DNA of 64,000 bases from Rhizophagus irregularis (GCF_026210795.1 NC_089440.1:2480001-2544000), one strand, 5' to 3'. Shown: positions 47,221 through 58,480, numbered from the stretch's first letter. Notes: generated by a model not told the origin, from the letters alone. A program made the numbers and translations.

Positions 47221-49340
47221 GACTGTAAAACGGGGGTGTAATATATTTATTACAAATGTTGTAAATTATACAATCAAATAGATAAAAAAGATCAATTGAG
47301 GTTTTTTATTTAATTAATTCAATTAATTAATATATATGTTTTCGTATTTAATTTCTTATTATATTAACTGTTTTTTGTAAAAAAAATTTATATTTATATG
47401 TAATTTTTTATATCTTAGATATATTAAAAAATAATATTAACGTAAATTAATAGGTCTTTAAAATTATCAAATTATCAGCTTCATAAAATGCCTTATTTCC
47501 AATTATTAGAGAAACAAGACTAACCGTTTAAACAATCTTTATTAGGGCGTTCGGTGATTTGGCACAAATATGGCTGGATTATCATGTCATCATCCATTGA
47601 TCCATTGGATGATCTTCATTTTAATTTATTCACAATCATGATCCAATTTAAAATCGCCAAGTTTCAAATAAATCGCATGAACAATTTTGTGTCTTTCCAA
47701 ATAGAAATCGAAAGTAACATTGTTTGTGCAACATTCTAATAATAGAAATGAGTGTAAACTACATAGCCTGTGTACGAATTATCCATTAATTCATCAAAGA
47801 TGTGCGTGACAAGGATGTTAAATACTTTGCTAAGAATTCTTTTATAAAGGTACATTAAAGATCATAATCTCGTTCAAGTACAAGTCTTACTGATCCTAGC
47901 TAATATGCGCCAGAATTAAGGTGTCATATAAAATAACATCTTCGAGATGGATGTAGATTTAGTATAGACTATAGAGTGAGTTTGCTATTCAAAAGTAGTG
48001 ATGTTAATAATTTAACAGGTTTGGGTTATTTAACATATGTGTAATGCTTTTGTATTTACCTAGACCTGAGAATTCTTGAATTACATTGTTCTCACTCAAC
48101 AGTATTGCTAGAAATGGCCCAATTTAATGGAACTGAGATTTCTTACTATAGCAAAAGCAAGTTTAGATTAATAATCTCAATCTTTTTTCCTAGTGAAATT
48201 CACCCAAATAACATTAACCTGACTTTTAATTAGATGTAAGTTAAAAAAATACCAACTTACAAAAAAAGAAATATATAAAGTGCTATAGTTCAGGTATATA
48301 ATTTTTTCAAGATGAAATATAAAATAAAAAAATTTATTAAGATTTATTATATTATAATTTAATTGATATTGATATTATCTAATAATATAAAGTCTAAAAC
48401 TGTAGAAAATAAATATTTCAAAGTTTTCCTTTTACATTTAGCTGTTTTATAAACTGTAAAATGACAATATTATTAAATAAATAAAATATTTAATTATTAA
48501 AAAATATGTTTTTTTTTCAGATTATATTAATGTACTTTTTCAAACTTTTTAAATTGTAAATACTAATAAAAAAACTTCCAAAATTAAACATTTCTTAAAC
48601 TTTTTGTTCAAATCCTTGCAAAAAAAAATGGATGCTTAATTAAAAATATAGTTTTAAAAAGTTTAGCTAATAAATAAGAAATAATATACCAAAAGAAAAA
48701 CATTATTAATTATTTAGTTAAAACTCAAGATTTGATTTATATTTTAATTTAATATTAAAAATAGTACCATTTTGGCTAAAAACAACATGTTCTAAATGAT
48801 GCCTATTTATTGATTCAAATTGATTACTTAATAGTGTATATATGGAATACAAATAAATATAACAAGTGGTTTGTATTTTAATTTTTCTTTTATTAATGAA
48901 AGTTACAAAATGTATAAAATATAAAATGCTTCTAATTAAACTACAAAAACTACTTATCATTCCATTTTAAAATCTTACATATATCATATATTACAGGTCA
49001 CTGTACTCTGGATATCTTGCAAATTTTAAAGGTTTAGCCCTATACCTATTATTATGTGAATTTTTACTATTAATAAAAGATGTTTAAACTTATAAAATAA
49101 TTAGGGTATTATTATACATTACACCTAAAATATTTGCTGGATTATTTAAATAATAAAATCTTCTTTTTTAAAGAGTATTATATATAAAAAGAATATTATA
49201 GCACGTAATATATATATAATATATAATCATGCAATTATAAAATTATACAGGTATGATGAATTTGAAAAAAGCTTTTTTTAACCCTTTAAACCTTTACTAT
49301 TATCCATATTACTATTATAATAATATTAAAAATAAAAAGT
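47221..49340. other. spacer downstream of the Rac gene
   Basis: No convincing gene. A richer stretch at 47550-48140 contains CCATTGATCCATTGGATGAT-type short inverted text and a 61-codon frame without motifs. The rest is A/T-rich. No clear polyadenylation signal was chosen for the Rac transcript. Confidence 0.5.
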
Positions 49341-49354
49341 AATATAAAAAGTCT

Positions 49355-49598
49355 GGTCCCGCATCACTGATATCAAGATAGGCCTTTTATAAAGCTAAGC
49401 ATTTAATTCGTTACTAAACGAAGTCTACCTACAGAGTCAAACGATCACTCGACAGTGCACACGTGGGGTACTACCGGTATGACGAGTGGTTTGTAGTTTA
49501 ATTATATTAGAGTAGTTATTAGGAAATTTTACTTTGTATATATTTTTTTATTTTTTTACTTTAATAAAACTGCAAATGCGCTACGGAAAAAAAAAAAA
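49355..49598 (+). mobile_element. short retroposed insert with poly(A) and 14-bp target duplication
   Basis: AATATAAAAAGTCT occurs directly before (49341-49354) and directly after (49599-49612). AATAAA at 49563-49568 is followed 18 nt later by a pure A run (49587 on). The 230-bp body is richer in G/C at its left end and has no long frame. This is a polyadenylated RNA copied into DNA by LINE-type priming: a SINE, a 5'-truncated LINE or a processed pseudogene. I saw no clear pol III box B. Confidence 0.8.
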
Positions 49599-49612
49599 AA
49601 TATAAAAAGTCT

Positions 49613-50688
49613 TTATCAGCAAAATGGTAAGTAGATTTTATCAAGTTATATTCAAATTGTGAAAGCTATTTAGATCTTTTAACTATTTATTACAGTCCTA
49701 TATTATAACAACTGAGATTATTTTATATTAATCTATGTCATATTTATATACTTATATATATCATAATAAGATAAATATATTATTTTATTTTAATAAAATA
49801 TTTATCATTGATTTAATTTTAATATATATTTTCATAAGTTTTTATTGTAAAATATAAGCTTATTTATAACTTTTTTATTTTAATATTTTTTTTAATAAGT
49901 TTATATGCTATTTATTCAATTAATATTTTAACTGATATTTCTTTTTTCTATTTATTTACTAAGATTAAAATAAATATATTTTTCATACATTGTAGCTTAT
50001 TTAATTAGATTATAATTTTCAATATATATATATAAATTTATTAGAGTAATGTTAGTAATTATACAAAAGTAAAAAAACTATATAACTATATTAATATTAT
50101 TAATTTGTAACTATTCATTATTTTTCTATAGAACTCCTACATATATACTATCAAATGGTTATGATTAATCAGATAGGCAATATATAAAATGCATTATCTT
50201 AATATGTAGTCCTGATGATTTTACAAGATTCATTGCACTATTATAATTTTCAATATGATAATATTAATAAGTATTTGCTTTTTAAACATATTAACAATTC
50301 ATCAAAATGTAAAGCATATTTTGTTTGTATTTTAGAATTTTTTTTCAACTGATGAATTAAAAGTATATCTAAAATTTTTTTTCATTAGAAATACCATTAT
50401 TTCTCACTATATTTCAAATTTATATTTTAGCTTTTTTTTTTGTAATTTTTATAAGTTTGCTAAATAATTGTTGTATAGAAATTTTCAAAACTATAATTAT
50501 AGTATTTAAAAATCAAATTGAAATATTATATTTTTTGAACTTTTTAAGAAAAATTGATATTATATAATATATAGTCTAATAAATTATATAAATAGTTATA
50601 CATATAAATTTTCTATGCATTTTATATAAAATTAAATCTAATTTCTCAGAAAATTTTAGGTGTATTTATATTATATTATATTAATATA
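49613..50688. other. AT-rich spacer, no gene seen
   Basis: A/T-run sequence with stops in all frames. No repeat stands out. Confidence 0.55.
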
Positions 50689-51118
50689 CAGTCAGACCTC
50701 TATGTACCGATACTGTTGTTTTAGGGAAAATATATCAGTATATCAAATTATCATTACATAACTGTCATCAAGTGAATCATAATGCGATCCAAAATCCAAT
50801 TTCGCCAGTATTATATAAACTCCGGATAGCTAATATATTAAAATGTCATGCATATTGGGATGGAACCTTTACGTTAACTCTGGCCAAATTCATAGTGTTG
50901 ACCTGAATTAATACCAGTATAACATAAAGTATCAGTACATCTTACTATATATTAATTATAAAGAGGCAAAGAAAAGTATCGGTACATGTTACATTGTAAA
51001 ACCATATATAATATCGGTACAACGAGATTTTTTTATTAATTGTAAAACAGGGTATAGAAAATTTATCAGTACAGGCAATTATCAGTACATAGGATATCGG
51101 TACATAGAGGTCTGACTG
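50689..51118. mobile_element. pogo-like MITE, 430 bp, CAGTCAGACC ends
   Basis: CAGTCAGACCTCTATGTACC at the left and the exact inverse at the right, with TA on both sides (50687-50688, 51119-51120). The repeated internal word ATCAGTA(C/T)AT or ATCGGTACA runs through both arms. CTGGCCAAATT and GACCTGAATTA lie in the middle, as in the MITE at 6543-6935. No frame. Confidence 0.8.
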
Positions 51119-51594
51119 TAATAGGCTTTAATAGTAAGGGGTATACCAGAAATTATGTAATATGCTCATTAGAGACCTGGCCCTCTTATCTTCCATATGA
51201 TTGAATTCAATTAACTAAAAAAATATATATATAAATATATAATCTATTATTTATATATATATTATAATACAATTAGTTGCTATTTAATAATCCAACTTTT
51301 TTTTTGTTTTGTAGGCCTATTTATGCTTTATAAAAAAAAAAAATTAATTGAAATTGAACTGTTAGATGGTGAAATAACTGCAAAAACGCTTCTTAATAAA
51401 TAAATTACTATATATTATTATATATATATTATAATACAATTATTTTACTATTCAATAATCCAATTTGCATAAACTTTTTTTTTGTTTTGTAGCCCGCTTT
51501 ATACTTTATAAAACAAAAAAAGATTCATTGAAATTGAACTGTTAGATGGTAAATTAATTGCAATTACTATATATTAATACATATATATTACAAT

Positions 51595-52701
51595 TAAAGT
51601 TGCCTGCCGAAACTCTACAGACTATTGTTGAAATGTTGAAACTAAAACCTGTTGAAATGCCGAAATGCCGAAATAGCTTCGACATGTCAAAATTGTTAAA
51701 ACTTAAAAACATTATGTTTCACATAATAACTCGGTATTCAATAGTCGTAGAAAGATGCACCATAGCTCGTTGGAATCGTCTCATAACGATGAGTCAAATG
51801 GTAGTTAGATCGTCTTTCTACAATCACTAGATGCCGTGATATTGAGCGAAACATCAAAAATTGGCATTTTGTATTTTGTGATACTGCGTCAATGGTCATA
51901 GAAAGATGCACCATAGCTCGTTAGAATCGTCTCATAATAACGAGTCGAATGATAGTTAAATCGTTTTTCTACAATCATTGAATGCCAAGTTATTGAGCGA
52001 AACATCAAAATCAGCATTTTGTATACATGCTGCCCAAATTATTTTGGGATGCCATAATTATAATTTGGGATGCCTTAATTCATTCAGTTTATATATAATT
52101 TACTATGTAAAGTGCTAAAATAATTTGGGATGTCATAATTGAATTTGGGATTTTACTTATAATTATGGCAGTCCAAAATAATTTAAGTGGCATGTATAGC
52201 ATTTTGTATTTTGTGATACTTGCGCCATTTGACATTTCGCCTATTATCTCGGCATCCAGTGATCATAAAAAGATGATTTAACCACTATTTGACTCGTTGT
52301 TATGAGACGATTCCAACGAGCTATGGTGCATCTTTCTACGATCATTGGATGCCAAGTTATTAAGTGAAATGTCAAATAGTGCAATATCACAAAATATAAA
52401 ATGCCAGTTTTTGACGTTTTGCTCAATATCTTGGCATCTAGTAATAGTAGAAAGATGATCTAACCAGTAACCACCATTTGACTCGTCATTATGAGATGAT
52501 TCCAACAAGCTATGGTACATCTTTCTACGATCATTGGATGCCAAGTTATTATGTGAAATGTAATATTTTTAGGGTTTGACAATTTTGACATGTCGAAACT
52601 ATTTCAGCATTTTGACAAATTAGAGAGCCAATGTCGAAATGTCAAAATAGTTTTGACAATTTCGACATACCAAAACTCCCTAATTTCGGCAGGCAACTTT
52701 A
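51595..52701. mobile_element. hAT-like foldback element, about 1.1 kb
   Basis: The ends TAAAGTTGCCTGCCGAAA and its inverse TTTCGGCAGGCAACTTTA are flanked by the same 8 bp, ATTACAAT (51587-51594 and 52702-52709). An 8-bp duplication and a TA-A-N-G start fit hAT elements. The interior has repeated sub-terminal modules (GAAAGATGCACCATAGCTCG, CATTGGATGCCAAGTTATT) in both orientations, so the arms fold over several hundred bases. The 60- to 90-codon frames inside are by-products of these modules. It has no transposase. Confidence 0.75.
52026..52194. mobile_element. 169-bp element nested in the hAT-like element
   Basis: CATGCTGCCCAAATTATTTT at the left and the inverse of a close variant (AAAATAATTTAAGTGGCATG) at the right, flanked by TATA on both sides (52022-52025 and 52195-52198). 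Removing it restores GCATTTTGTATA text of the host element. The body repeats ATAATTTGGGATG and its inverse. Confidence 0.75.
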
Positions 52702-53153
52702 ATTACAATACAATTATTTTGCTATTTTAATAATTTGATTTACATAAACTTTTTTTTGTTTTGTAGCCCTCTTTATACTTTATAAAACAAAAAAAAATTC
52801 ATTGAAATTGGACTTTTAATGGTAAAATAATTGTAAAAAAAACTTTTTAATAAAAAATTATATAATATTTACTATAAAAATTTATTATTATAAAAGGTAT
52901 ATTATGATATCTGACTAGTCCTAATAGATCTTACTGTGTGATAAAGTGATATGGCTATATTATTATAATAGGTACTGTAATATATATATGTCCAATCATA
53001 TAAAAATATTTCAAAATTTTTTATGTACATATTACATATCCTTTTTAAAAAAGATATGTGCAAAATTCTAATTATATGTGTTACATATGTACTGCATAGT
53101 GAAAAATAAACACCAAGTTATTCTAAATTTAACTACTTAAGGTAAAGTTTATA

Positions 53154-53677
53154 CAATAGTGAAATTTGATAAACCAGATCTATCAGTTCCACTAAAAATA
53201 TCTGGTTTATTATGATATCCAGTATAGTGAAACAATTTTGATATATTGAAAATCCATTATACTGAATTTTTAAAAAATTTTCATACTAATAAAACTAATA
53301 TACACTATAATTTAATTTTTTTATCTAGTTTTAAGTCATAGAGCCATAGAGGTCATAAAAATGATTTTTAATTAAATATATAAGTAATATATAATTTCAG
53401 TCAGAATTAAGATTTTTATAATTTTGGCCAAAATTAAGATTTACCACATTATATTACTCAAATTTTATTGGTTAATAATCATGGGATTCAGTTTATTAAA
53501 TCATTTTTACTATAGCTGGTTTGAAAATTGATCCATTATAGCGAATATTGAGCTTTTACTAGTAAACTCTGGTATATCGAAACTATTTTAATATATGTGA
53601 TTTAGTTTTAGCAAAAAAGTCTAGTTTAGGCTTAAATCTGATTTATCAAAGATCCAATTTATCAAATTTTACTGTGT
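53154..53677. repeat. inverted-repeat element with AAATTTGATAAA ends
   Basis: GTGAAATTTGATAAACCAGA near the left and its inverse TCTGATTTATC...TTATCAAATTTTACTGTG at the right suggest a mariner-like MITE of about 520 bp. The arms are diverged. The interior has ATTTTGGCCAAAATTAAG near 53424. Confidence 0.5.
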
Positions 53678-53689
53678 ATATAAAATTAT

Positions 53690-53860
53690 ATAAAATTTAT
53701 TAAAAATCCTACTATAAAAGGAAATTTTATATTACATTATTATGATTTTTTTTTCTTTTGTCTAATTAACTAATAGAATTTAAGCAAATTTTAAGGTAAG
53801 ATTTCATATAAAAGTTAAAATTTTCTATAGTAATATTTATTAGTAATAGATAGAATTCTC
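53690..53860. repeat. third, inverted copy of the 26438-26735 repeat family
   Basis: CCTACTATAAAAGGAAATTT near the left, then a TTATGATTTTTTTTCTTTTG-like block, CTAATAGAATTTAAG and AAGGTAAGATTTCATATAAA are the reverse order and strand of the blocks at 26500-26680. The copy sits next to the element at 53154-53677. Confidence 0.5.
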
Positions 53861-55184
53861 TTGAACTCCCATCTACTAAATTATGTAATTTTTAGCATGA
53901 CTTTATTTATATTTATAAATTATTTAATATATAACTATTTTACTTTTTTTATTAGATTAACAGTTAACAATTTTTTCATTTACATCTTAATAATATTTTT
54001 TTGCAGTTATATGATTATTGGTATATATTATATTACTTCTGGTTGCAAGTTAATTTACTTATTTTAACTGTAAGTACTTGATATTTATACATCTATAATC
54101 TTATTTTAAGTTTTTTATTAATGTAATCCATTTTTTAATAAAATAAAATGCAAAGAATTAAAAATATAAATAAAATATTATAATATTATACAATAATAAT
54201 AATAACAGTATAAAATAAAAGAATGTCAAATTAACAAATCAATTCTTATAAGACAAGTAATTCTAATTTGCATTAAATATTAAATGAGCAGTTTATTATT
54301 AAAGCTAGCAGTCTCAACTTATATTTAGTATCAAATGAACAGTTTATAACTGCTTAAATCAATTATTTAATCTATTCAAAATTTATTAAATATACTATAC
54401 TTTTCAGTTATTAAGAATTTCTTGAATTCTTCTTTTTTATATCACTTTTTAAAGAATTTTTTAATGTAGTTAAAAATTTGCTTATTATCCTTTTATTTCA
54501 TTTTTGAATAGTAATATTTTATTTAATTTCATTTATTTGGTAAAAATTCATAATGAATATTTTGAAAGAAATTTTATTATGATATTATTATTAATTAAGT
54601 GTTAATTATTATATAATATTAATTAAATAATAAATTAATATATATTACAATTTTATTAATACTATGATGCTAGTATAGATTTCAATATCATATGATTATT
54701 ATCAATAGTAATGATTTTTTGCAAAAAAAAAATAATACAGATGTTGTTTATTAATAATTTTTTAAATACATATCAGATTAAAAAATGCTAGAAAAGTAAG
54801 TAAAAATATATAATATTATATATATCAAAGAGAAAGGGAGTATATAAATTTTAGGCTATTTAATATAAGATTTTTTATTGATAAGTAAACATAAAATTTA
54901 TATTTGAAAATATATACTGTATATGTACATATATTTAAAAAATTTAAAGTAAAATCTTTATTATATTTTTTTTTATAAAGTAATACATGAAAAAGGATTA
55001 GCCAGCTAAAAAAAAATGAAAGTAAAAATGATAGAGTAGCAAGCTATTTTAAGGAAAAAAAGAAAGGTATAAAACTAATAAAAGAATATGTCTGCTTATT
55101 AAGCCTGCCAAATCCTAACCCATGTAATGGAATTGAGATAAAGTTTAGTAGAGATGTTGAATGGAGTATAGTGCTGCAATTACA
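53861..55184. other. AT-rich spacer, no gene seen
   Basis: A/T-rich. A 68-codon frame at 53861-54067 is nearly all Phe, Ile, Leu and Tyr, as expected from T-rich text, and has no motif. Confidence 0.55.
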
Positions 55185-55456
55185 ATAGGACCGGGAAAAC
55201 TACTAATAAAGGTCACCGGTTTTCTTGGTTCGAACCCATATTTAATTTTCAAAAAGGTCACCGTAAAAATAATTAATAAAAGTCACGTGTTGGTTCGCAA
55301 GAATAAGAAAATTTGAGTGAAGATCTTTCCTTTTTCTGTTTTTGGAGCGGAAACATGTGAATAAATAGCCAATTGACCAATCATAAGATGGTTCGCATTC
55401 ATATGATTTTCTGATTTTTTTCCGGTGACCTTTATATATAGTTTTCCCGGTCCTAT
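55185..55456. mobile_element. MITE with ATAGGACCGGGAAAACTA ends, 272 bp
   Basis: The ends ATAGGACCGGGAAAACTA and the inverse, each followed inward by TAAAGGTCACCGG or its inverse, are flanked by TACA on both sides (55181-55184, 55457-55460). The body holds a GGTTCGAACC word that resembles a tRNA B box but stands alone. A 74-codon minus frame inside is not supported as a gene. Confidence 0.75.
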
Positions 55457-56394
55457 TACAATCCAATTATAATTATAATTTTTTTTTTATTATGTTATCA
55501 TATATCTTAAAATTTTTTGATTTTTGCAGTAAGTTTATTATTAAGCTTATTTAAGCTTAATATTAATTTTGCCAAATTTTGCAGTGAAAGAATTTATTGA
55601 CAATTTTAGTGTTATATGCAGAAAGTTTATTTGTGATTTTAGTATTAATTTCATTCTTAATTTTGCCAATCTTCATATTAATAAATATTATTATATGCAA
55701 AAAGTTTATCAGAATTTTTTTGCTTGAAAAAGGCTACATAATAATGATCTCTATGAATATCTAAAATAATAGTAAAAAAACAAAAGGTAAGGTTAAAAAT
55801 GGCATGCTTTCCAAAGAGTTGAATGATATTAAACTGAACATATTTAGATAAAGCAATGCATAGTAAATTTATTGAGAAGTGAGCTTATTGGTAAATCAAA
55901 TCAGAATTTTTTTAGATAATAGTGCCTGATTTTTTTAACAATATCAATTATCTTGCATAAATGCGCTAGGATAAAGGATTATTTTATACTTTGTTACTAC
56001 TACATATGGAAATGAGAATTTAACCCAATTTAATTAGATGAAATAAAAACTAACAGCCTGGATCCTGTCTAATAATAACAAATGAATTTGAGGCTCGATA
56101 CCATAATTTAATACTAACGGTAATGGAGAAATATCGTATCTCAAAATTTACCATTTATTTCTAAGATCTCTTACAAAACAGAAAACCACATGGAGGTGAA
56201 AAATCATGCGTCTTTGTTTGGTTTCCCAATATCTCAAATAGGAAGTTCGTTATATAGAATGAATATTATAATTTCAATTGTAATCACAAAAAAGGAATAA
56301 AAATTGAAATATTTGATTAAGATCTGTAAAAATAGAGATGATAAATCGCCCATGCTGGATTACGTACTGCTAATTCCTATAACTTTATCCCAAA
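55457..56394. other. spacer, no gene seen
   Basis: A/T-rich to about 55900, then more even composition. I could not read a credible frame here. Confidence 0.45.
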
Positions 56395-56600
56395 AACGAA
56401 TTAATGTGTGATTAGCCTATACACGTAATTTGAATGCGCTAACACAAGTAGGACAATAAAAATTTGCCGTTTATCTGAGGATCTGTAAATCCTAGATTCT
56501 AATCGCTCAATTTCCTTTTTCCTTTTTGATTCTTCTTAACGACGCCCTATCTTACGATCCGCAAAATCAGGGATATGTTGATTCAAACTGCGATGAGTGA
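56395..56600 (-). pseudogene. decayed coiled-coil / zinc-ribbon-like coding fragment
   Basis: On the minus strand a charged stretch EESKRKKEIERLESRIYRSS can be read near 56470-56540. After a one-base shift it is followed by NFYCPTCVSAFKLRV and a stop near 56420. The CPTC pair looks like half of a zinc ribbon. There is a stop just before EESK. This is a small remnant; no family can be named. Confidence 0.3.
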
Positions 56601-56914
56601 AATAAAACATACTAGAACTTTCAGGAAAGTGTATGACGAAAAACAATGCAAAAATAATTCTCTTGGCCGGGGTTATTAATAGATTAATCCCCTGTCGCAC
56701 TAGGTGTCACTCATGATCACCTTCATACTAAATTGCGAGTGATTAGCTGAGTTTCCCATGAAATAAATGGGTATCCCCTGGAGCGTGTCATTCATTAAAT
56801 ATTAACTATTTTAACTATTTTAATCTAAAATTAGTAATTTCCCGGCTATCTATATTCTATATGAGGCCGGGAAATAACTAAACGAAGATTCCCGGTCATT
56901 TATAAGGGGAACAT

Positions 56915-56947
56915 TAGGGGTTTTTTCCCTTCGGGAAAAAACCCCTA
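56915..56947. repeat. perfect 15-bp hairpin with 3-nt loop
   Basis: TAGGGGTTTTTTCCC, loop TTC, then GGGAAAAAACCCCTA. All 15 pairs match. It lies just after a second inverted pair, TTTCCCGGC (about 56849) and GCCGGGAAA (about 56872). These may be arms of one worn inverted-repeat element. Confidence 0.8.
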
Positions 56948-57074
56948 TTATTCCCAACTCCCCATGAAATAAGAATTTACTAATAGATCCTCCGGTTATA
57001 CACAATCACATGATACAGTGGTGTCCCAGCGAGCGCAGCAACGACTCACAGTCATGTGAGCAGGGTTAGAAGAT

Positions 57075-57398
57075 AACAAAATTGGAATCTTTGGTAACCA
57101 CACAGACAGATACGATCAATGACGAAGAATAAAGATACAATTAGGAATTTAGAATATGAGATAACCACCAAGGAACGAACAATAAAGGAACACGAAGAAA
57201 AATTACGGCAAATTTAGAAAATCGGATTCGGGGTTAGAAGTTGATGTAACGGTTAAAGAACGAATAAAATTAGAGAAAGAAGAAGTTAGAATTCTTCGGA
57301 AAAGTCAAGGATCTAGGGAAGAAAAAGGAACAAGACACGAGTTTATCTCACAAAAATGTCAACGAGCGGTATATAAGCCATACGCACACGTGATGTAG
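57075..57398 (+). pseudogene. decayed coiled-coil coding fragment
   Basis: Three overlapping frames give one continuous style of protein: ITKLESLVTTQTDTINDEE, then after a shift IRNLEYEITTKERTIKEHEE, then after a stop and shift LEVDVTVKERIKLEKEEVRI and a tail ending YKPYAHVM before TAG at 57396-57398. The Glu/Lys heptad-like pattern suggests a coiled coil. I do not recognise the protein. Frame breaks argue for a pseudogene, though very short introns cannot be excluded. Confidence 0.4.
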
Positions 57399-57604
57399 AT
57401 TCGAAAAAAAAAGAAACGCAGTGCGAAGTAATTATTTGCTTTATTACATATTTACACCTTAACATACTGTACATCTGTCAAATCAATGTATATTACCATT
57501 TCATTTCGCACTTCACATGAAATTATGAGGTGAAGATAAAAGATGGTTAATATGCAACAAAATATGATTAGAAAAAGATAATTTGTAATCAATTAGGAGT
57601 TCTT

Positions 57605-58480
57605 TTAAGATTGAGATCGGACTATACTTGATAGTTGTTCGTCTATACTTTCCACGCATATTCTCCAAATGTAATTCTTGGATGAGTGTTTCTGTTGTTT
57701 CGTTTCAACCAACTTAAACATTGCGTGATCCTCGATATCCACAACCTTAGAAGGATCACAGTTCGATTCAAAATACCTTTGGAGATATTTATGAGCTGGT
57801 TCTGGGGACCAATGGACGCGATCGGAAAAATCTTGTGATATTTGGTTAATTTCGCTCTGGGTGAACTCTGTGCACCCATGGAAACTCTCTTGTGTTAAAT
57901 CGAAAATGCTCCAATAACCAAATCTATTATATATCAAGCAAAATTTAAAAACAAGTTAAAGCTTAGCAAATATTTAGAGCGTAATAAAACTAATATCATA
58001 ATATCAAAACTTACGTTATAATTTTGCGTGTCTTGGAAATCTTGTTTGATATCTCGCAAACTTCTCTGAGATGCTTTGCCAAAAAATTATATTGCTTTGA
58101 AACCTATTAATATCATTGAATCAGTGCGCTAAAAATTAATTATAGATCTCAACTATAATAAGAAAGCTTACATCAACTTTCCTAAACTCGATTCACCAAT
58201 GGATTCAACCAAATCATTTTCGTATGACTCATCAAATAAGACAGCGTTTCTTCTATTGATTCTTCCAATTAAGTCTTCCCACTCGCTCTTCTTCTTTTCT
58301 GTTCATTGTCCACTTCTTGTTTCATTTTTGATAGGTTCGCCTTATCATTATTCTGTGACTTCCTTTTTTTGCTTGTTCGTCCTCGTAACCACTCTGATAC
58401 TTTTTGTGATGAATATATATTTCTCTCCATATGTTGGACTCTTTCGGCAGATCAATCATGGACAACTCTTTATGATTGAC
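57605..58480 (-). pseudogene. spliced hypothetical gene, minus strand, with frame lesions
   Basis: The last exon 57605-57923 encodes TFGYWSIFDLTQESFHGCTE...WSPEPAHKYLQRYFESNC and ends near SSIVRSQS. A GT-AG intron (57924-58014) joins it in frame to exon 58015-58103 (VSKQYNFLAKHLREVCEISN). A further intron (58104-58171) leads to 58172 and beyond (NRRNAVLFDESYENDLVESI), but the join is out of frame. Another shift occurs near 58290, before a charged part (MERNIYSSQKVSEWLRGR). The splice sites look genuine, so this was a multi-exon host gene. I cannot name it. It may be functional in a form I have not resolved, or a decayed member of a gene family. Confidence 0.45.

Larger units (their letters stand above)
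51290..52850. repeat. three direct repeats of about 130-150 bp, split by a hAT-like element
   Basis: The text TAATCCAA...TTTGTTTTGTAGGCC-like, then TTTATACTTTATAAAA, ATTGAAATTGAACTGTTAGA and TGGTAAA occurs at about 51290-51390, 51455-51560 and 52725-52835. The second and third copies are separated by the element at 51595-52701. The original locus was therefore a three-copy array that received an insertion. TTTTGTTTTGTAG resembles a splice acceptor, but no exon follows. Confidence 0.65.

Noticed and set aside
47554-47739. 61-codon plus frame downstream of the Rac gene
   Set aside because: No motif, no splice or family evidence; kept as spacer.
51558-52544. Three 60- to 90-codon frames with repeated KMYHSLLESSHNDESN-like text
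   Set aside because: They come from the inverted modules of the foldback element, read on both strands, and have no protein family.
55200-55245. tRNA-like GGTTCGAACC word
   Set aside because: No A box or cloverleaf partner; it lies inside a MITE.
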